Shown: positions 8,574 to 17,432, numbered from the stretch's first letter. The stretch is 64,000 nt of DNA from Deinococcus sp. KNUC1210 (GCF_022344005.1 NZ_CP092196.1:1-64000); one strand, 5' to 3'. Notes: a model not told the origin generated them from the letters alone. Made by a program: numbers and translations.

Positions 8574-9731
8574 TCAGTCGTGCTCGTTGTGCAAGGAGAT
8601 GAACGCCGCCACGACCATTGGATCAAAGTGACGCCCCGACTGCGCTTCAATCTCCTTGAGCGCAGCCTCAGAGGTCCAGGCACGCTTATAAGGTCGCTCG
8701 CTGATCAACGCGTCATAGACGTCGCACACGGCAAAGATCCGCGCGAGCAGTGGGATGGCTGTTCCGTGCAGGCGGTCCGGATAGCCCAAGCCGTCCCAAC
8801 GCTCATGGTGATGGCGAATGACATCCAAGACAGACCGTGCCAGAATCGGAATACGAGACGCAATGTCATACCCATTCTGCGCGTGGGTTTGCATCATGGC
8901 CCACTCGTGGGCATCCAACCGGCCAGGTTTCAGCAGCACGGTATCTGGGATTGTGAGTTTGCCAAGGTCATGCAGACTTGCGCCGTACTTCAATTCCGTC
9001 AGGCTCAGCGGGTCAAGGCCAAGTGTCTGACCGAGTTGCAAGCTGTGCTGGATCACGCGGAGGGTATGCCCAGACGTCTCAAGATCACGGGCTTCCAGCG
9101 CAATGCCCAAGCCCATCAGGCCGCCTTCGAGCGTCGCCTGTAGTTGCAGATTCAGCGTTTCGAGTGACTCCTGCGCCCGTTTGAGTTCTGTGATATCTGC
9201 AAGAACCGCCACCATCGAAATTGCCGGGCCCTGCGATTGGGGCAGCAATGAGATGCGCGAACGCGACCACACGATCTCCTGATCCACTCGGACATACCGC
9301 TTTTCCAGCACGACGAGTGATGTCTGTCCAGTGATGACCTGACGAAGGGCGTCTTGCGTACGCTGGATATCCTCAGGATGCGTGAAGTCCAGCACGCTTC
9401 GACCGATCAGCTCTTCGACTGTGGCACCGAAAAAAGCAGCGCCGTTCGGATTGATCTGGTGAATGCGACCATCAAAAGTGAGTTCCAGCAGGCCCACACC
9501 AGCATGCTCGAACAGCGCCTGATAGTTCACCTCCTCGTAGACGGCGGGGGCCCGCAACCCGTCACTTGATTGAATCCCGAATGGATCGACGATCTTGCCT
9601 TGCGGATACGACACCCCGAGACGGACATCATGGATGGCGTCATTTACAGAAGCGGGACGCAACTGTCGTGCTTCGCTCCGCTGCCCCAAGGTGGAAGACG
9701 GCACAAGACGAAATGGGGATCGAAAGGCCAC
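8574..9731 (-). CDS. PAS-HD-GYP cyclic-di-GMP phosphodiesterase
   Basis: 385 residues. A PAS domain spans about residues 70-180 (FEHAGVGLLELTFDGRIHQINPNG, summarised) with a PAC tail (VAVLADITELKRAQE). An HD-GYP domain follows, with SGHTLR, HDLGK, HHHERWDGLGYP and DVYDAL; these carry the metal ligands and the GYP signature. It would hydrolyse cyclic di-GMP in response to a PAS-sensed signal. No membrane segment is seen, so it is cytosolic. The N-terminal 40 residues are low in known motifs and an internal start is possible. Another three genes of this signalling network occur in the window. Confidence 0.88.
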   Translation of the reverse strand: MAFRSPFRLVPSSTLGQRSEARQLRPASVNDAIHDVRLGVSYPQGKIVDPFGIQSSDGLRAPAVYEEVNYQALFEHAGVGLLELTFDGRIHQINPNGAAFFGATVEELIGRSVLDFTHPEDIQRTQDALRQVITGQTSLVVLEKRYVRVDQEIVWSRSRISLLPQSQGPAISMVAVLADITELKRAQESLETLNLQLQATLEGGLMGLGIALEARDLETSGHTLRVIQHSLQLGQTLGLDPLSLTELKYGASLHDLGKLTIPDTVLLKPGRLDAHEWAMMQTHAQNGYDIASRIPILARSVLDVIRHHHERWDGLGYPDRLHGTAIPLLARIFAVCDVYDALISERPYKRAWTSEAALKEIEAQSGRHFDPMVVAAFISLHNEHD

Positions 9732-9784
9732 GGGGAAAGCGTAGCGAACGGGCTCTAGCGAAAATCTGACAACTCTGGTGAATA

Positions 9785-10585
9785 GGTTCTGGCAATTTAA
9801 GCGCGGTAGGCTGAGCGTCGGTGGCTGACCGCAAGCCCTACCGCCATCGATTTCCGCTGTGCATCATCAAGTACGTACTCTGGCTCTCTCACCGTTTTTC
9901 TCTGAGCCAGCGTGACGTTCAGGAATTGCTCCAAGAGCGTGGCATTCAGGTGAGCCACGAGACGTTGCACCAGAGGAACATCAAGTTCGCACCCCTCCTC
10001 ACCGAAGAGTTGCGGCACCGGGAGCCCCGCCGGGGCTCCCGGTGGTTTCTGGACGAGGTTTGCCTCGAGATCAGGGGCAGGAAATTCTGGTGATGGCGGG
10101 CTGTCGACGACTCTGGCGCGGTCTTGGATCTTCTCCTTCAGGATCGGCGAGATACTCAGGTAGCGAAAACCTTCCTCGAAAGGTTGTTGGTGAAGAATGA
10201 CGTCCCAGACTTGATCCACACTGACAAGTTCTGGAGCTACGGAGCAGCCATTCGAGCCCTCTCCGTGCTCCACAGCGTGGAGCACGTCCAAGTGATCTCC
10301 ACTGCTCGCTGTAACAACCTGATTGAACAATCGCATCGGCCCACCAGGCAACAGGAACGAAGCCAGATCGGATTCAAAGACCCCCACAGGGCGCAGGAAT
10401 TCCTGGCCCTGCATGCCCGCGTTTCGAACCTTCAGCAGCACACCCGCACGACCGTTTCCGCCTACCTCCGAAGATCAAACCAGAACCGTGCCCACCTGGC
10501 ATGGCACCACGCTGTTAAAGTGGCCGTCTGAACTTCAGACGGCCACTGATCTCATCAGGCCCTCCTCGATTAACTTGCCAGAACC
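9785..10585 (+). mobile_element. IS6-family insertion sequence, about 801 bp
   Basis: Left end GGTTCTGGCAATTTAA and right end TTAACTTGCCAGAACC form a 16-bp inverted repeat with one mismatch. It encloses one transposase gene. No 8-bp direct duplication is visible at the flanks, so the copy may have recombined. Confidence 0.8.
9821..10531 (+). pseudogene. IS6-family DDE transposase with one in-frame TGA
   Basis: The sequence runs KPYRHRFPLCIIKYVLWLSHRF, then RRGSRWFLDEV (first Asp), and after the stop HTDKFWSYGAA (second Asp) and NNLIEQSHRPTR (Glu). Both halves are in one frame and are separated only by TGA at 10091-10093, where other members have Trp (KFWWWRAV type). Length without the stop is about 236 residues, normal for IS6. 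The change is TGG to TGA. Inactive unless read through. Confidence 0.85.
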
Positions 10586-10645
10586 CTCAGTATATTGCTG
10601 ACGAGGTTGGTGTTAAGGGACTCCAGAAATACGACAACCCCAGGT

Positions 10646-11248
10646 TCATCGCTGAACTTTGGGAGCGGTACGGGGCTGCAGTGCCGCCGCCTGGGTAGGG
10701 CGAAGGATCAGCTCACAGTAAACCTCTCCCATGCGTTCCGGGCTATGAGGCTGGTCCTGCTGTAGCCACCATTCGATCAAACTCAGAAACGAGTGAATAA
10801 AGTGGTGCGCGGCGACCTCTACTGGGACCCGTGCGCCCGGTCGAGCCTCGAATGTGTCTAACAGGCCCTCCACGCCCATGGCGATAATCTGGTTACGTAG
10901 TTCTAGGGAAAGGGCACTGCTGAGCAGCAGACGGTAGAGGCCCGGGTGGGCCTGTACATGTTGGAACACCAACGCCCCTGCCTGCTCAGGCGCATCGCCG
11001 GCCAGTGGTGGTAACAGTCCGAACAACTCCGCCCGCAGGTCGTCCACCGCGCCGCGCAGTAAGTCCTGGATGCTTGTGTAGTGGCGGAAAAAGGTGGCGT
11101 AGCCGACTTCGGCCCGTTCAGTTAGGTCACGTACTGTGATGGCTTCAAGCGGCTGTTCGGCACTCAGTTCGATGAGCGCCTGGGTGAGTAAGCGGCGAGT
11201 TCGCCGGACGCGCAGATCAGTTTGAGGGATCAGGGGGAGCGCAGGCAT
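10646..11248 (-). CDS. TetR-family repressor of the adjacent P450
   Basis: 200 residues from ATG 11248, which follows AGGAGAGG. The N-terminal HTH is typical (ITVRDLTERAEVGYATFFRHYTSIQDLL, residues about 35-62) and the C-terminal domain is a ligand pocket of TetR_C type. It is divergent from the cytochrome P450 gene, and a perfect palindrome lies between them, so local autoregulation and P450 control are likely. Ligand unknown. Confidence 0.85.
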   Translation of the reverse strand: MPALPLIPQTDLRVRRTRRLLTQALIELSAEQPLEAITVRDLTERAEVGYATFFRHYTSIQDLLRGAVDDLRAELFGLLPPLAGDAPEQAGALVFQHVQAHPGLYRLLLSSALSLELRNQIIAMGVEGLLDTFEARPGARVPVEVAAHHFIHSFLSLIEWWLQQDQPHSPERMGEVYCELILRPTQAAALQPRTAPKVQR

Positions 11249-11286
11249 GTGCCTCTCTCCTTCGACGCATGCGACTTCATGACTCA

Positions 11287-11307
11287 TATGATACACCATG
11301 TATCATA
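11287..11307. promoter_or_regulatory. Palindromic operator between tetR and P450
   Basis: TATGATAC-N5-GTATCATA, perfect 8-bp arms centred between the two divergent genes. It fits a TetR dimer site; binding is inferred from position and symmetry. Confidence 0.75.
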
Positions 11308-11328
11308 GTTGCGTTGAGGAGGCTCACA

Positions 11329-12546
11329 ATGACCAGTAAACCCATACCACGTTGCCCCGTCCACACGTCCGATCAAAAAACCAGCTTCGGCTCCAATCAC
11401 CAGCCTGACGTAGAGCTCCAGCAGGACGTATGGCATTTACGCACGTATGCCGCGGTGAAGCAGGTGCTCCGTGACAGCGAGCATGTGCGTCAGGGCGCAA
11501 CGACCGATAATGTTCTCGTAACCCGTTTGCGTCCAGCCGTGATCTTTCAGGACGGGGAAGACCACCGTGAGCAGCGCACCGCCATCGCGCGCTACTTCAC
11601 CCCGAAGACAGTGCACGAGAAACATCACGCGTTTATCGACCTCTTGACCGAGCGTCTGATCGTGCGGCTCCAGCGAGCAGGGCAAGCTGACCTCAGTGCC
11701 TTGAGCATGGAACTCTCAGTCGAAGTCGCTGCGCGCGTCGTTGGTCTCACCGACTCTCTGAAACCCGGTATGGACCGACGCATCGACGCGTTACTTTCGG
11801 GTAGTGGCGACAGCCTCGGTGAAAAACGCGTCGGCACACTGGCCCGTCTGCGAAGCGCCGTCACTCAGTCCAAGAGCCTGCTTCGGATGTCGGACTTCTA
11901 CCGAGTTGACGTGCGCCCTGCCATCCAGGCCCGGCGCAAAAGGCCCCAAGAGGATGTGATCAGCCACTTGCTCAGCAAGGGCTACAACGACCTTGAAATT
12001 TTGGTGGAGTGCCTGACATATGCCACAGCCGGGATGGTCACCACCCGTGAGTTCATCGGCGTGGCGGCGTGGCACCTGTTGGAACAGGATGAACTGCGTG
12101 CCCAGTACCTCGCAGGCGACCGCCCTGAACGACACCGCATCCTCCACGAGATCCTGCGGTTGGAACCGGTTGCCTCAACCCTGTGGAGAAAAGCAGTCGA
12201 GGACGTCACCATTGAGCAAGGGGCGCAGACACACCACATCCCTGCAGGCGCGCGCATGATTCTAGACATTCGGACCGCCAACGCTGACGCTTCGGTGATC
12301 GGCGACGAGCCGCTCACCCTCTGTCCGCACCGTGCTCTACCAAGCGGCGTGCAAGGACAGGCCCTGAGCTTTGGAGACGGCGCGCACCGCTGTCCCGGCG
12401 CTTTCCTCGCCATTCACGAGAGCGACGTGTTTTTGCACCGGTTGCTGAGCTTGCCCTTGCGCATGGTGGGCACGCCCGAACTGACGTTCAACGCGCTGCT
12501 CATGAGCTACGAACTTCGTGGATTCATCGTTCACGTAGCTGAGTAA
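11329..12546 (+). CDS. Cytochrome P450
   Basis: 405 residues from ATG 11329, preceded by GAGGAGG. The ExxR motif is in HEILRLEP, the conserved Trp/Arg region is at STLWRKA, and the haem-binding signature is FGDGAHRCPGAF with the axial Cys. The length and lack of a membrane anchor fit a soluble bacterial class I enzyme, which needs a separate ferredoxin and reductase; none is adjacent. The I-helix is weak (TAGMVTTREF in place of AGxDT), as in some peroxygenase-like or unusual P450s. Expression is probably controlled by the divergent TetR. Substrate unknown. Confidence 0.9.
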   Translation: MTSKPIPRCPVHTSDQKTSFGSNHQPDVELQQDVWHLRTYAAVKQVLRDSEHVRQGATTDNVLVTRLRPAVIFQDGEDHREQRTAIARYFTPKTVHEKHHAFIDLLTERLIVRLQRAGQADLSALSMELSVEVAARVVGLTDSLKPGMDRRIDALLSGSGDSLGEKRVGTLARLRSAVTQSKSLLRMSDFYRVDVRPAIQARRKRPQEDVISHLLSKGYNDLEILVECLTYATAGMVTTREFIGVAAWHLLEQDELRAQYLAGDRPERHRILHEILRLEPVASTLWRKAVEDVTIEQGAQTHHIPAGARMILDIRTANADASVIGDEPLTLCPHRALPSGVQGQALSFGDGAHRCPGAFLAIHESDVFLHRLLSLPLRMVGTPELTFNALLMSYELRGFIVHVAE

Positions 12547-13234
12547 AAGGACCCTCACTCCGTTCCACTGCTCCAGTCCACCAGCCCGACATGCGTATAG
12601 CTCCGCTACAAGGTTCACCAACTGGGCCAGAGACACTGTCGTCCGGCCCTCACTGAAAAACGAGTGACAGCCAAGGAGGGCTTTGAGCGGCCGCAGCGCC
12701 TGCTGAGCTGTTCGGCGCGTGACTGGCGCTGGCTGGAACAGACGGGACCGAGCATCATCCATGCGTGCCACACTGCAGCGAAATGGATCCAGCAACGCAA
12801 TTGAAACCCGCCCTCAAAAAGTACTTCGGCGTGAAGGGCGACCATCTTGTGCTTCTGTCCGCAGGAACGCGCGTCATTGCCCGGATTGACCAGTTGCATT
12901 TTCGCTGCTGCCAAGCTCCGCCTCGCACAGGCTCTGCGAGACTGTGACCGCCCATTCACGCTCCACTTGCCCTGCGTCTGGCCTGACTGCACCAACCATG
13001 TTCCCTATGTCATCGACCTGAAATACACAGTGAAACTGCTGGCTACGCGGGTCGCCTGCTCAGGCGAAGCGGGCAGTCGTGTCCAGCGGGCAGCCGGGTC
13101 TGCCACTCAGAAGCGGTCTGACGATTCCGGCTCTCCGCAATCTGGGCAGCAACAAAGAACGTTCAGTCTCCGTGACCGATGGTTTGCGCTGGGGTGTGAA
13201 CGGCGCCTGAACTGCCTCCCGAGCCAAGCCCGCT
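12547..13234. other. No recognised gene
   Basis: About 690 bases with only short frames. A plus-strand frame at 12765-12947 (60 codons, LKPALKKYFGVKGDHLVLLSAG) is the most protein-like but matches nothing known to me. It may be a decayed gene. Confidence 0.4.
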
Positions 13235-13861
13235 TTACTCGACGCTGCCCCGGACCAGAATCAGACTGAGCGTGTACTCAGTCGCGCTCCCCGTGTCCCA
13301 GGTCGAGGCCTCCGTGAGCAACGCCAACAGTCGCCGTTTCAAGATCCGTGCCTGCGGTTCTGCCAATCGCAGGGCCGCAATGGTGAGCATCAGAGGCTCG
13401 TCTCCCTCCAGAAGATCCCGGGCTGGTCCCCGCCGGTTGCCCACCTCCAGATTGCTGTACACCTCCCCCTGAGAGAGCCAGAATCCCCAGATCGGGTGAT
13501 GCTCCTGCAACTGACGGGCCGCGAATCCGGCGACCTCATTCATGCGCGGTACCAATTGCGCTGCCCAAAAACTTTCGAGCGTTTCCGCCGCTGTCACCTC
13601 GTAGGGAATGAACCATGTCGGGAAGACCCGGTAACGCTTGACCGGCCGTCCCGAGCGGGCCTCCACCCGCTCTACGACCGCGATCTCTCCACGCTGAAGT
13701 TTCCTCAGGAGATACGACGCCCGGGCCAGCGGCACCTTCAGCTCGCGGGCCACTTCCCCCGCACTCCGCGCCTCCTGCATCAGATACTGGAGCAATGGTC
13801 GGAGTTCGGGCCGAAGCAGCAGGGTCGCCTGCCCCGCTGAAGCTACCTGATGCACGGTCAT
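13235..13861 (-). CDS. Winged-helix transcriptional regulator of the MFS gene
   Basis: 208 residues. Residues 18-75 form a winged HTH of ArsR/MarR-like shape (LLQYLMQEARSAGEVARELKVPLARASYLLRKL, summarised, then a basic wing RSGRPVKRYRV). The rest is an effector or dimer domain without a name. It is divergent from an MFS exporter with a 73-bp gap, which fits a drug-responsive local regulator. I see no clear long palindrome in the gap. Confidence 0.75.
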   Translation of the reverse strand: MTVHQVASAGQATLLLRPELRPLLQYLMQEARSAGEVARELKVPLARASYLLRKLQRGEIAVVERVEARSGRPVKRYRVFPTWFIPYEVTAAETLESFWAAQLVPRMNEVAGFAARQLQEHHPIWGFWLSQGEVYSNLEVGNRRGPARDLLEGDEPLMLTIAALRLAEPQARILKRRLLALLTEASTWDTGSATEYTLSLILVRGSVE

Positions 13862-13934
13862 GCCTACAGTCTAGAAACGCACTACCTGAAAAAGCGGCTG
13901 TTTCTTCCGGTAGCTCCCTCCCCACACTGACGCC

Positions 13935-15152
13935 ATGACCTCACCGCTCTGGAACCGCAATTTCATGATCTGGCTCGTCGGCGCTGCGCAGTCTCAGTTC
14001 GGTACGGCCGTGGCTGGCCTCGCCCTGAGTTTCCTCGTGCTGCATCAGACGGGCTCTGCGCAGCAGATGGCCCTGACCCTCGCGTGCACGCTGATCCCCA
14101 ACCTGCTCATGCCTTTGGCCGGTGTCCTCGTCGACCGCTTCCCCCTGAAGTGGCCCTTGATCGGTGCTGACCTCCTGCGGGGCACGTTGCAGTTGACCGT
14201 GGGCGGTCTGGCGCTGGCCTGGGGAGACGTGCCCCTGTGGGTGGTCAATGTGGCTGCGCTCTTGACGGGGCTGGCTGGAACCTTCGCAAGCCCTGCGAGC
14301 AGTGCAGCCGTTCCAACCCTGGTTGCTCCCGAAGCCCTGGCCCGCGCCAATGGACTCCTGGGCAGTGCCAGCCGGGGCGTCTGGCTCTTGGGGACGCTCT
14401 CCGGAGGTTGGATCGTGGCCCAGTGGTCGCCCGCAGTGGCCATCATCGGCGACGGACTGAGTTTCCTGCTCATGGCCGCCCTGATGGGATGGGTGCGACT
14501 GCCCCGTCAAGTCGAGTCTCGGGAAGCGCCGCTCAACTTCTGGAGTGACCTGCGCGGCGGGATACAGCGGATGAGACGCTCCCGCGTGCTGATCCTGGCG
14601 CCGGTCATTGCCCTGTTGCTCAATGCCAGTCTGGCACCCGTCACTGCCATCCTCCCCAAGTTATTTGACCGCCTGGGAGCTCAGGCCACCGGGTATGCCA
14701 CCTTTCTGGCCTTGGAGAGTCTCGGCATGCTGTTCTCGGGGATGCTGCTGGTTGCGGCGGGCAGTCGTTTCGCTCCGCAGAAGATCATCGCGGCCGGACT
14801 GATGCTGACAGCGGGAACCTATGCAGTGATGTGGTCATGTCCAGCGGTCAGCGTGCTCTGGCCCAGTGCGGCCGTGTTGGGATTCGGATTCGGACTGAGC
14901 AACATTCCTTTCCAGACGCTGTTACAGCAGTTGGTTCCTCAGCACTTCCTGGGCCGGGTATTCAGCGTTCTGGGGATGGTTTCGAGTGTGGGGATGCCAC
15001 TCAGCCTCCTGCTGGTTTCCCCATGGCTGGATCGCCTCCCCCTGGCGCTGTGGTTTGAAATAGCTGCGCTGGCGCAAGGACTTGGGGGACTGGTCTGGCT
15101 CTGGGCCATTCGGGCAGAAGGGCACGTCCAGGAGAGATCCGCCCTGATTTGA
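13935..15152 (+). CDS. MFS transporter, macrolide-efflux (MefA-like) type
   Basis: 405 residues with about 11-12 hydrophobic segments. The MFS motif A region is near GVLVDRFPLKWPL between helices 2 and 3, and there is a long central loop around residues 190-215. The overall pattern (WLVGAAQSQFGTAVAGLALSFLV at the start) resembles H+-driven macrolide or multidrug exporters. It would pump small molecules out across the inner membrane. Divergent regulator upstream, hairpins downstream. Confidence 0.85.
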   Translation: MTSPLWNRNFMIWLVGAAQSQFGTAVAGLALSFLVLHQTGSAQQMALTLACTLIPNLLMPLAGVLVDRFPLKWPLIGADLLRGTLQLTVGGLALAWGDVPLWVVNVAALLTGLAGTFASPASSAAVPTLVAPEALARANGLLGSASRGVWLLGTLSGGWIVAQWSPAVAIIGDGLSFLLMAALMGWVRLPRQVESREAPLNFWSDLRGGIQRMRRSRVLILAPVIALLLNASLAPVTAILPKLFDRLGAQATGYATFLALESLGMLFSGMLLVAAGSRFAPQKIIAAGLMLTAGTYAVMWSCPAVSVLWPSAAVLGFGFGLSNIPFQTLLQQLVPQHFLGRVFSVLGMVSSVGMPLSLLLVSPWLDRLPLALWFEIAALAQGLGGLVWLWAIRAEGHVQERSALI

Positions 15153-15227
15153 ACGTCTTGAAACGGCCGACGTGTCAACCTTGCTCCCTTTCGCTCGTCT
15201 GATCCTCTAAGTCATCAGACAACGCTG

Positions 15228-15266
15228 CAGCGCACCTGCTCGTCATGGATGCTCGGTGCGCTGCCC
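15228..15266 (+). repeat. Hairpin GCAGCGCACC / GGTGCGCTGC
   Basis: Perfect 10-bp stem with an 18-nt loop after the MFS gene and without a T run. It shares the GCGCACC stem with the hairpins at 15316 and 16979. Confidence 0.5.
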
Positions 15267-15315
15267 TTGTTGGTCTTATGAGAAAGCCAGGGAGTGACGG
15301 CCCAGGCAAGGTTGC

Positions 15316-15353
15316 AGCGCACCCAGTCGGGGGAATGGGTGCGCTCCCTTTTT
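15316..15353 (+). terminator. Terminator hairpin with T5
   Basis: Stem AGCGCACCCA / TGGGTGCGCT followed by CCCTTTTT. Probably ends transcription from the MFS gene. It lies against the stop of the small minus-strand gene. Confidence 0.65.
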
Positions 15354-15474
15354 ACTCAGCTGATAGCGAGACCGGAACGTTGCAATAGGTGCACGGATCT
15401 GCATGGGCCGCGGCGAACGGGTTGACCAGCAGGGCGAAGGCAGCTAGTACACCGAACACGCGGCGAAGATTCAT
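15352..15474 (-). CDS. 40-aa secreted peptide with a CxxC
   Basis: ATG at 15474. The first 25 residues form a clear Sec signal (MNLRRVFGVLAAFALLVNPF then AAAHA), with cleavage before DPCTYCNVPVSLSAE. The mature part would be only 15 residues with a C-x-x-C pair. No family recognised. The good signal peptide argues that it is real, although no strong ribosome site is present. It is divergent from the first LTPxEL small gene. Confidence 0.5.
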   Translation of the reverse strand: MNLRRVFGVLAAFALLVNPFAAAHADPCTYCNVPVSLSAE

Positions 15475-15506
15475 AGACCCAGGGTAGTAGGCCGTAAGCT
15501 GCCCTC

Positions 15507-15776
15507 ATGCCGAACCTTGCTGCCCTGACACCGTTGGAACTCGCGGACCTGTTACAGGCAGCCTATGCCGATGACCGCGAGCTGCCGGGTGAGCACCTCA
15601 CCGACCCAGTTGCCCGATACGATTTGGCGCACTTGATTGACCGCGACGCAACACTCAGGCTGGCCGTCATCGCCGACTGGCTGAAAAACCGAGAAGCACT
15701 CAAAGATGACTTCATGTACTGGCTCGACGCCGAGTTTCTCGATGTTCTTGGGTCAGCTGAGCCAGAAGAGGATTGA
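15507..15776 (+). CDS. LTPxEL small protein 1
   Basis: 89 residues, acidic. It starts MPNLAALTPLELADLLQAAY and has a second conserved block LTDPVARYDLAHLIDRDATLRLAVI. Two further genes in the next 900 bases share the pattern LTPxEL..L, then LT..R..LA, then a hydrophobic helix ending in a Trp- or Thr-rich stretch, so they are paralogues. Helical and cytosolic by composition. No function is known to me. A hairpin (GAGCCGCGCC / GGCGCGGCTC) follows at 15792-15825. Confidence 0.6.
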   Translation: MPNLAALTPLELADLLQAAYADDRELPGEHLTDPVARYDLAHLIDRDATLRLAVIADWLKNREALKDDFMYWLDAEFLDVLGSAEPEED

Positions 15777-15791
15777 CCCATAAAAAAGGGG

Positions 15792-15826
15792 AGCCGCGCC
15801 AGATCCGAAGATAGGCGCGGCTCTTC
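15792..15826 (+). terminator. Hairpin after LTPxEL gene 1
   Basis: Stem GAGCCGCGCC / GGCGCGGCTC with A6 before the stem, so it could act in either direction. Confidence 0.55.
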
Positions 15827-15938
15827 TACCATCGTTGCAGAGGCGGGCAGCCCTGCTAGGCAGACACCCCCACCATACAAAGGTTCAGGCCTAACAAATC
15901 TGTGACATTTTTATCAATATGCAGTTTAAACTGTCTGC

Positions 15939-16139
15939 ATGACCGATCCCTCCGACCTCACACCCACTGAACTCGTTGAGGTCCTCCGAAATGTCAATGC
16001 TGACGGTCAAGATGTCTCCGGTGTAGAACTTACTCCAACCACTCGACATGAGCTTGCCGAGGCACTCAACAGTGATGATAAATTTCAGACCGCTTTAACT
16101 GATGTGCTCGAAACGTGGGTTACAAAAGAAGAACTCTAG
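15939..16139 (+). CDS. LTPxEL small protein 2
   Basis: 66 residues: MTDPSDLTPTELVEVLRNVN, then VELTPTTRHELAEALNSDDKF and a helix ending VLETW. Paralogue of the genes at 15507 and 16394. An AT-rich stretch directly upstream (TGACAT, 16 nt, TTTAAA) may be its promoter, leaving little or no leader. Function unknown. Confidence 0.6.
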   Translation: MTDPSDLTPTELVEVLRNVNADGQDVSGVELTPTTRHELAEALNSDDKFQTALTDVLETWVTKEEL

Positions 16140-16393
16140 GAAGTAAACGATCTCTAGGAGAGCGTTAACCACAGACTTATGCACACGGGCTGTGGATAAC
16201 TTCAGTTCTGAAGCTTGACCCGCTCTGGCTCCAGCGCTTTCCATCAATACAGACAGTTCGGCTGCTCTTCTGCCATCGTTGCAGGGAGCCTGGCATAAAT
16301 CCTCACTCTGAAGGCTGGTGGATAGAAGCGCCTTACGGAAGTGTTTCAAGGGGATTATAGCGGTTCTTAATTGCTCAGGCGTCAAATGGGTCC

Positions 16394-16615
16394 ATGTCGA
16401 ACCTTTCATCCCTTACGCCGATCGAGTTGGTAGACTTCCTAGAACAGAGCGAGACGTTCAACGAAAGCTGGCCCTGTACCTGTAAAGCCCAACTCACTCA
16501 GACCAAAATCGCTCTTCTCATGAGCGACGACCAGGAGTTAAAGACTGCCCTGACAGCCATCCTCCTGACATACATCGAAACACACGTACAGCCAGCCTCT
16601 GATACCCGCAACTGA
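16394..16615 (+). CDS. LTPxEL small protein 3
   Basis: 73 residues: MSNLSSLTPIELVDFLEQSE, then AQLTQTKIALLMSDDQELKTAL, ending in a hydrophobic helix and a polar tail. It contains CTC (Cys pair) near residue 28, not found in the other two. Third member of the local family. The gaps between the three genes share the word CCATCGTTGCAG. Confidence 0.55.
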   Translation: MSNLSSLTPIELVDFLEQSETFNESWPCTCKAQLTQTKIALLMSDDQELKTALTAILLTYIETHVQPASDTRN

Positions 16616-16653
16616 TGTATCCATAGGCTGATGCACAAGCTCTGTGGATCACC

Positions 16654-16781
16654 TCAGGCACTCAGAAAGTCATCCACCTCGATGTCTTCATCACCGTGGC
16701 GATTAGTTCTCCGATCTGTTCCTTCAGGTCGCCTGCTCGCTCCAGCTTCCAGTTAAACCGGATCTCCGCTTGCTCTGCCAT
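16654..16781 (-). pseudogene. Relic of the 98-aa protein at 17693
   Basis: MAEQAEIRFNWKLERAGDLKEQIGELI parallels QPEIRFNGWKPENAGELRNTIGEMI of the later gene. The final segment DEDIEVDDFLSA is in a different frame after a single-base shift, matching ENIEVDEYLSE. The N-terminal half is missing. Confidence 0.6.
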
Positions 16782-16978
16782 CCTCAACGAAGCATGGCTG
16801 CAAGATTGTGCGGCCTTCGAGAACGCTGTACTGACTTGATGCCGAGCTTCTGGGCAAGATGGAAGCTACGGACAGAGAAGAGGACTGAAGCGTCCCGCAT
16901 CGCTGCAGGAAGGCAGGGTGCGGTGTTTTCTGCTATCGTGCTGTGGCCTGGGAAAGCAAGCCTCAGGTAAAGGTTGAA

Positions 16979-17019
16979 GCGCACCCGCCCCCGCTGTGGC
17001 TGGAGTGCGCTCCCTTTTA
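16979..17019 (+). terminator. Hairpin with GCGCAC / GTGCGC stem and T4
   Basis: Same context word (GGTTGAAGCGCACC) and same tail (GCGCTCCCTTTTA) as the hairpin at 15316, so these are copies of one element. Confidence 0.55.
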
Positions 17020-17032
17020 TACGCATCAAAAC

Positions 17033-17428
17033 TTATTTTGTATGCTGACTAAAACTTCGAGAGAATGCCCACAGTCCACCTAATATAAAGAGGCCTGCTA
17101 TTATTCCACTAAGATACATGAATGCGGGCGTGACAACTGCTATTTGATGGAGAAATGGCCCGATAAACTTAACGCGGTCGAAAGCATCGGGTTTTACGAT
17201 TCTTTTTGCTGTACCTAACACCAAACTTAGGGCCATAAAATAAAATGCGTTCATCATTGACCGCGCTGTGTACCCGTAAAGCCCTCGCAAAGTTTTGTTT
17301 GATTCAACTGATTGTTGGGCGGCAAATAATAAGCCTGAGAAAGCTAAAAGCGTCAGAGGAATTAGAGTAGTAGCATCCGTAAGACCTTGCGGAAATATGG
17401 TGATACCTTGTACCTTTTCGCTAGTTAG
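17033..17428 (-). CDS. Small membrane protein in AT-rich island, start uncertain
   Basis: The frame is open from 17428 to the stop at 17033 and codes for three hydrophobic segments: LIPLTLLAFSGLLFA, MMNAFYFMALSLVLG and AVVTPAFMYLSGIIAGLFILGGLWAF. No ATG or GTG exists upstream of the first segment; a TTG at 17290 would drop it. The base composition is clearly lower in GC than the surroundings, suggesting transfer. It may be a truncated gene. Function unknown. Confidence 0.45.
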   Translation of the reverse strand, partial: LTSEKVQGITIFPQGLTDATTLIPLTLLAFSGLLFAAQQSVESNKTLRGLYGYTARSMMNAFYFMALSLVLGTAKRIVKPDAFDRVKFIGPFLHQIAVVTPAFMYLSGIIAGLFILGGLWAFSRSFSQHTK

Positions 17429-17432
17429 TTAA

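Noticed and set aside
10091..10093. Selenocysteine or recoded UGA (Trp) in the IS6 transposase and RepA 1
   Set aside because: No SECIS-like context is seen, most genes in the window use TGA as a normal stop, and TAG stops break other genes, so simple mutation is more likely.
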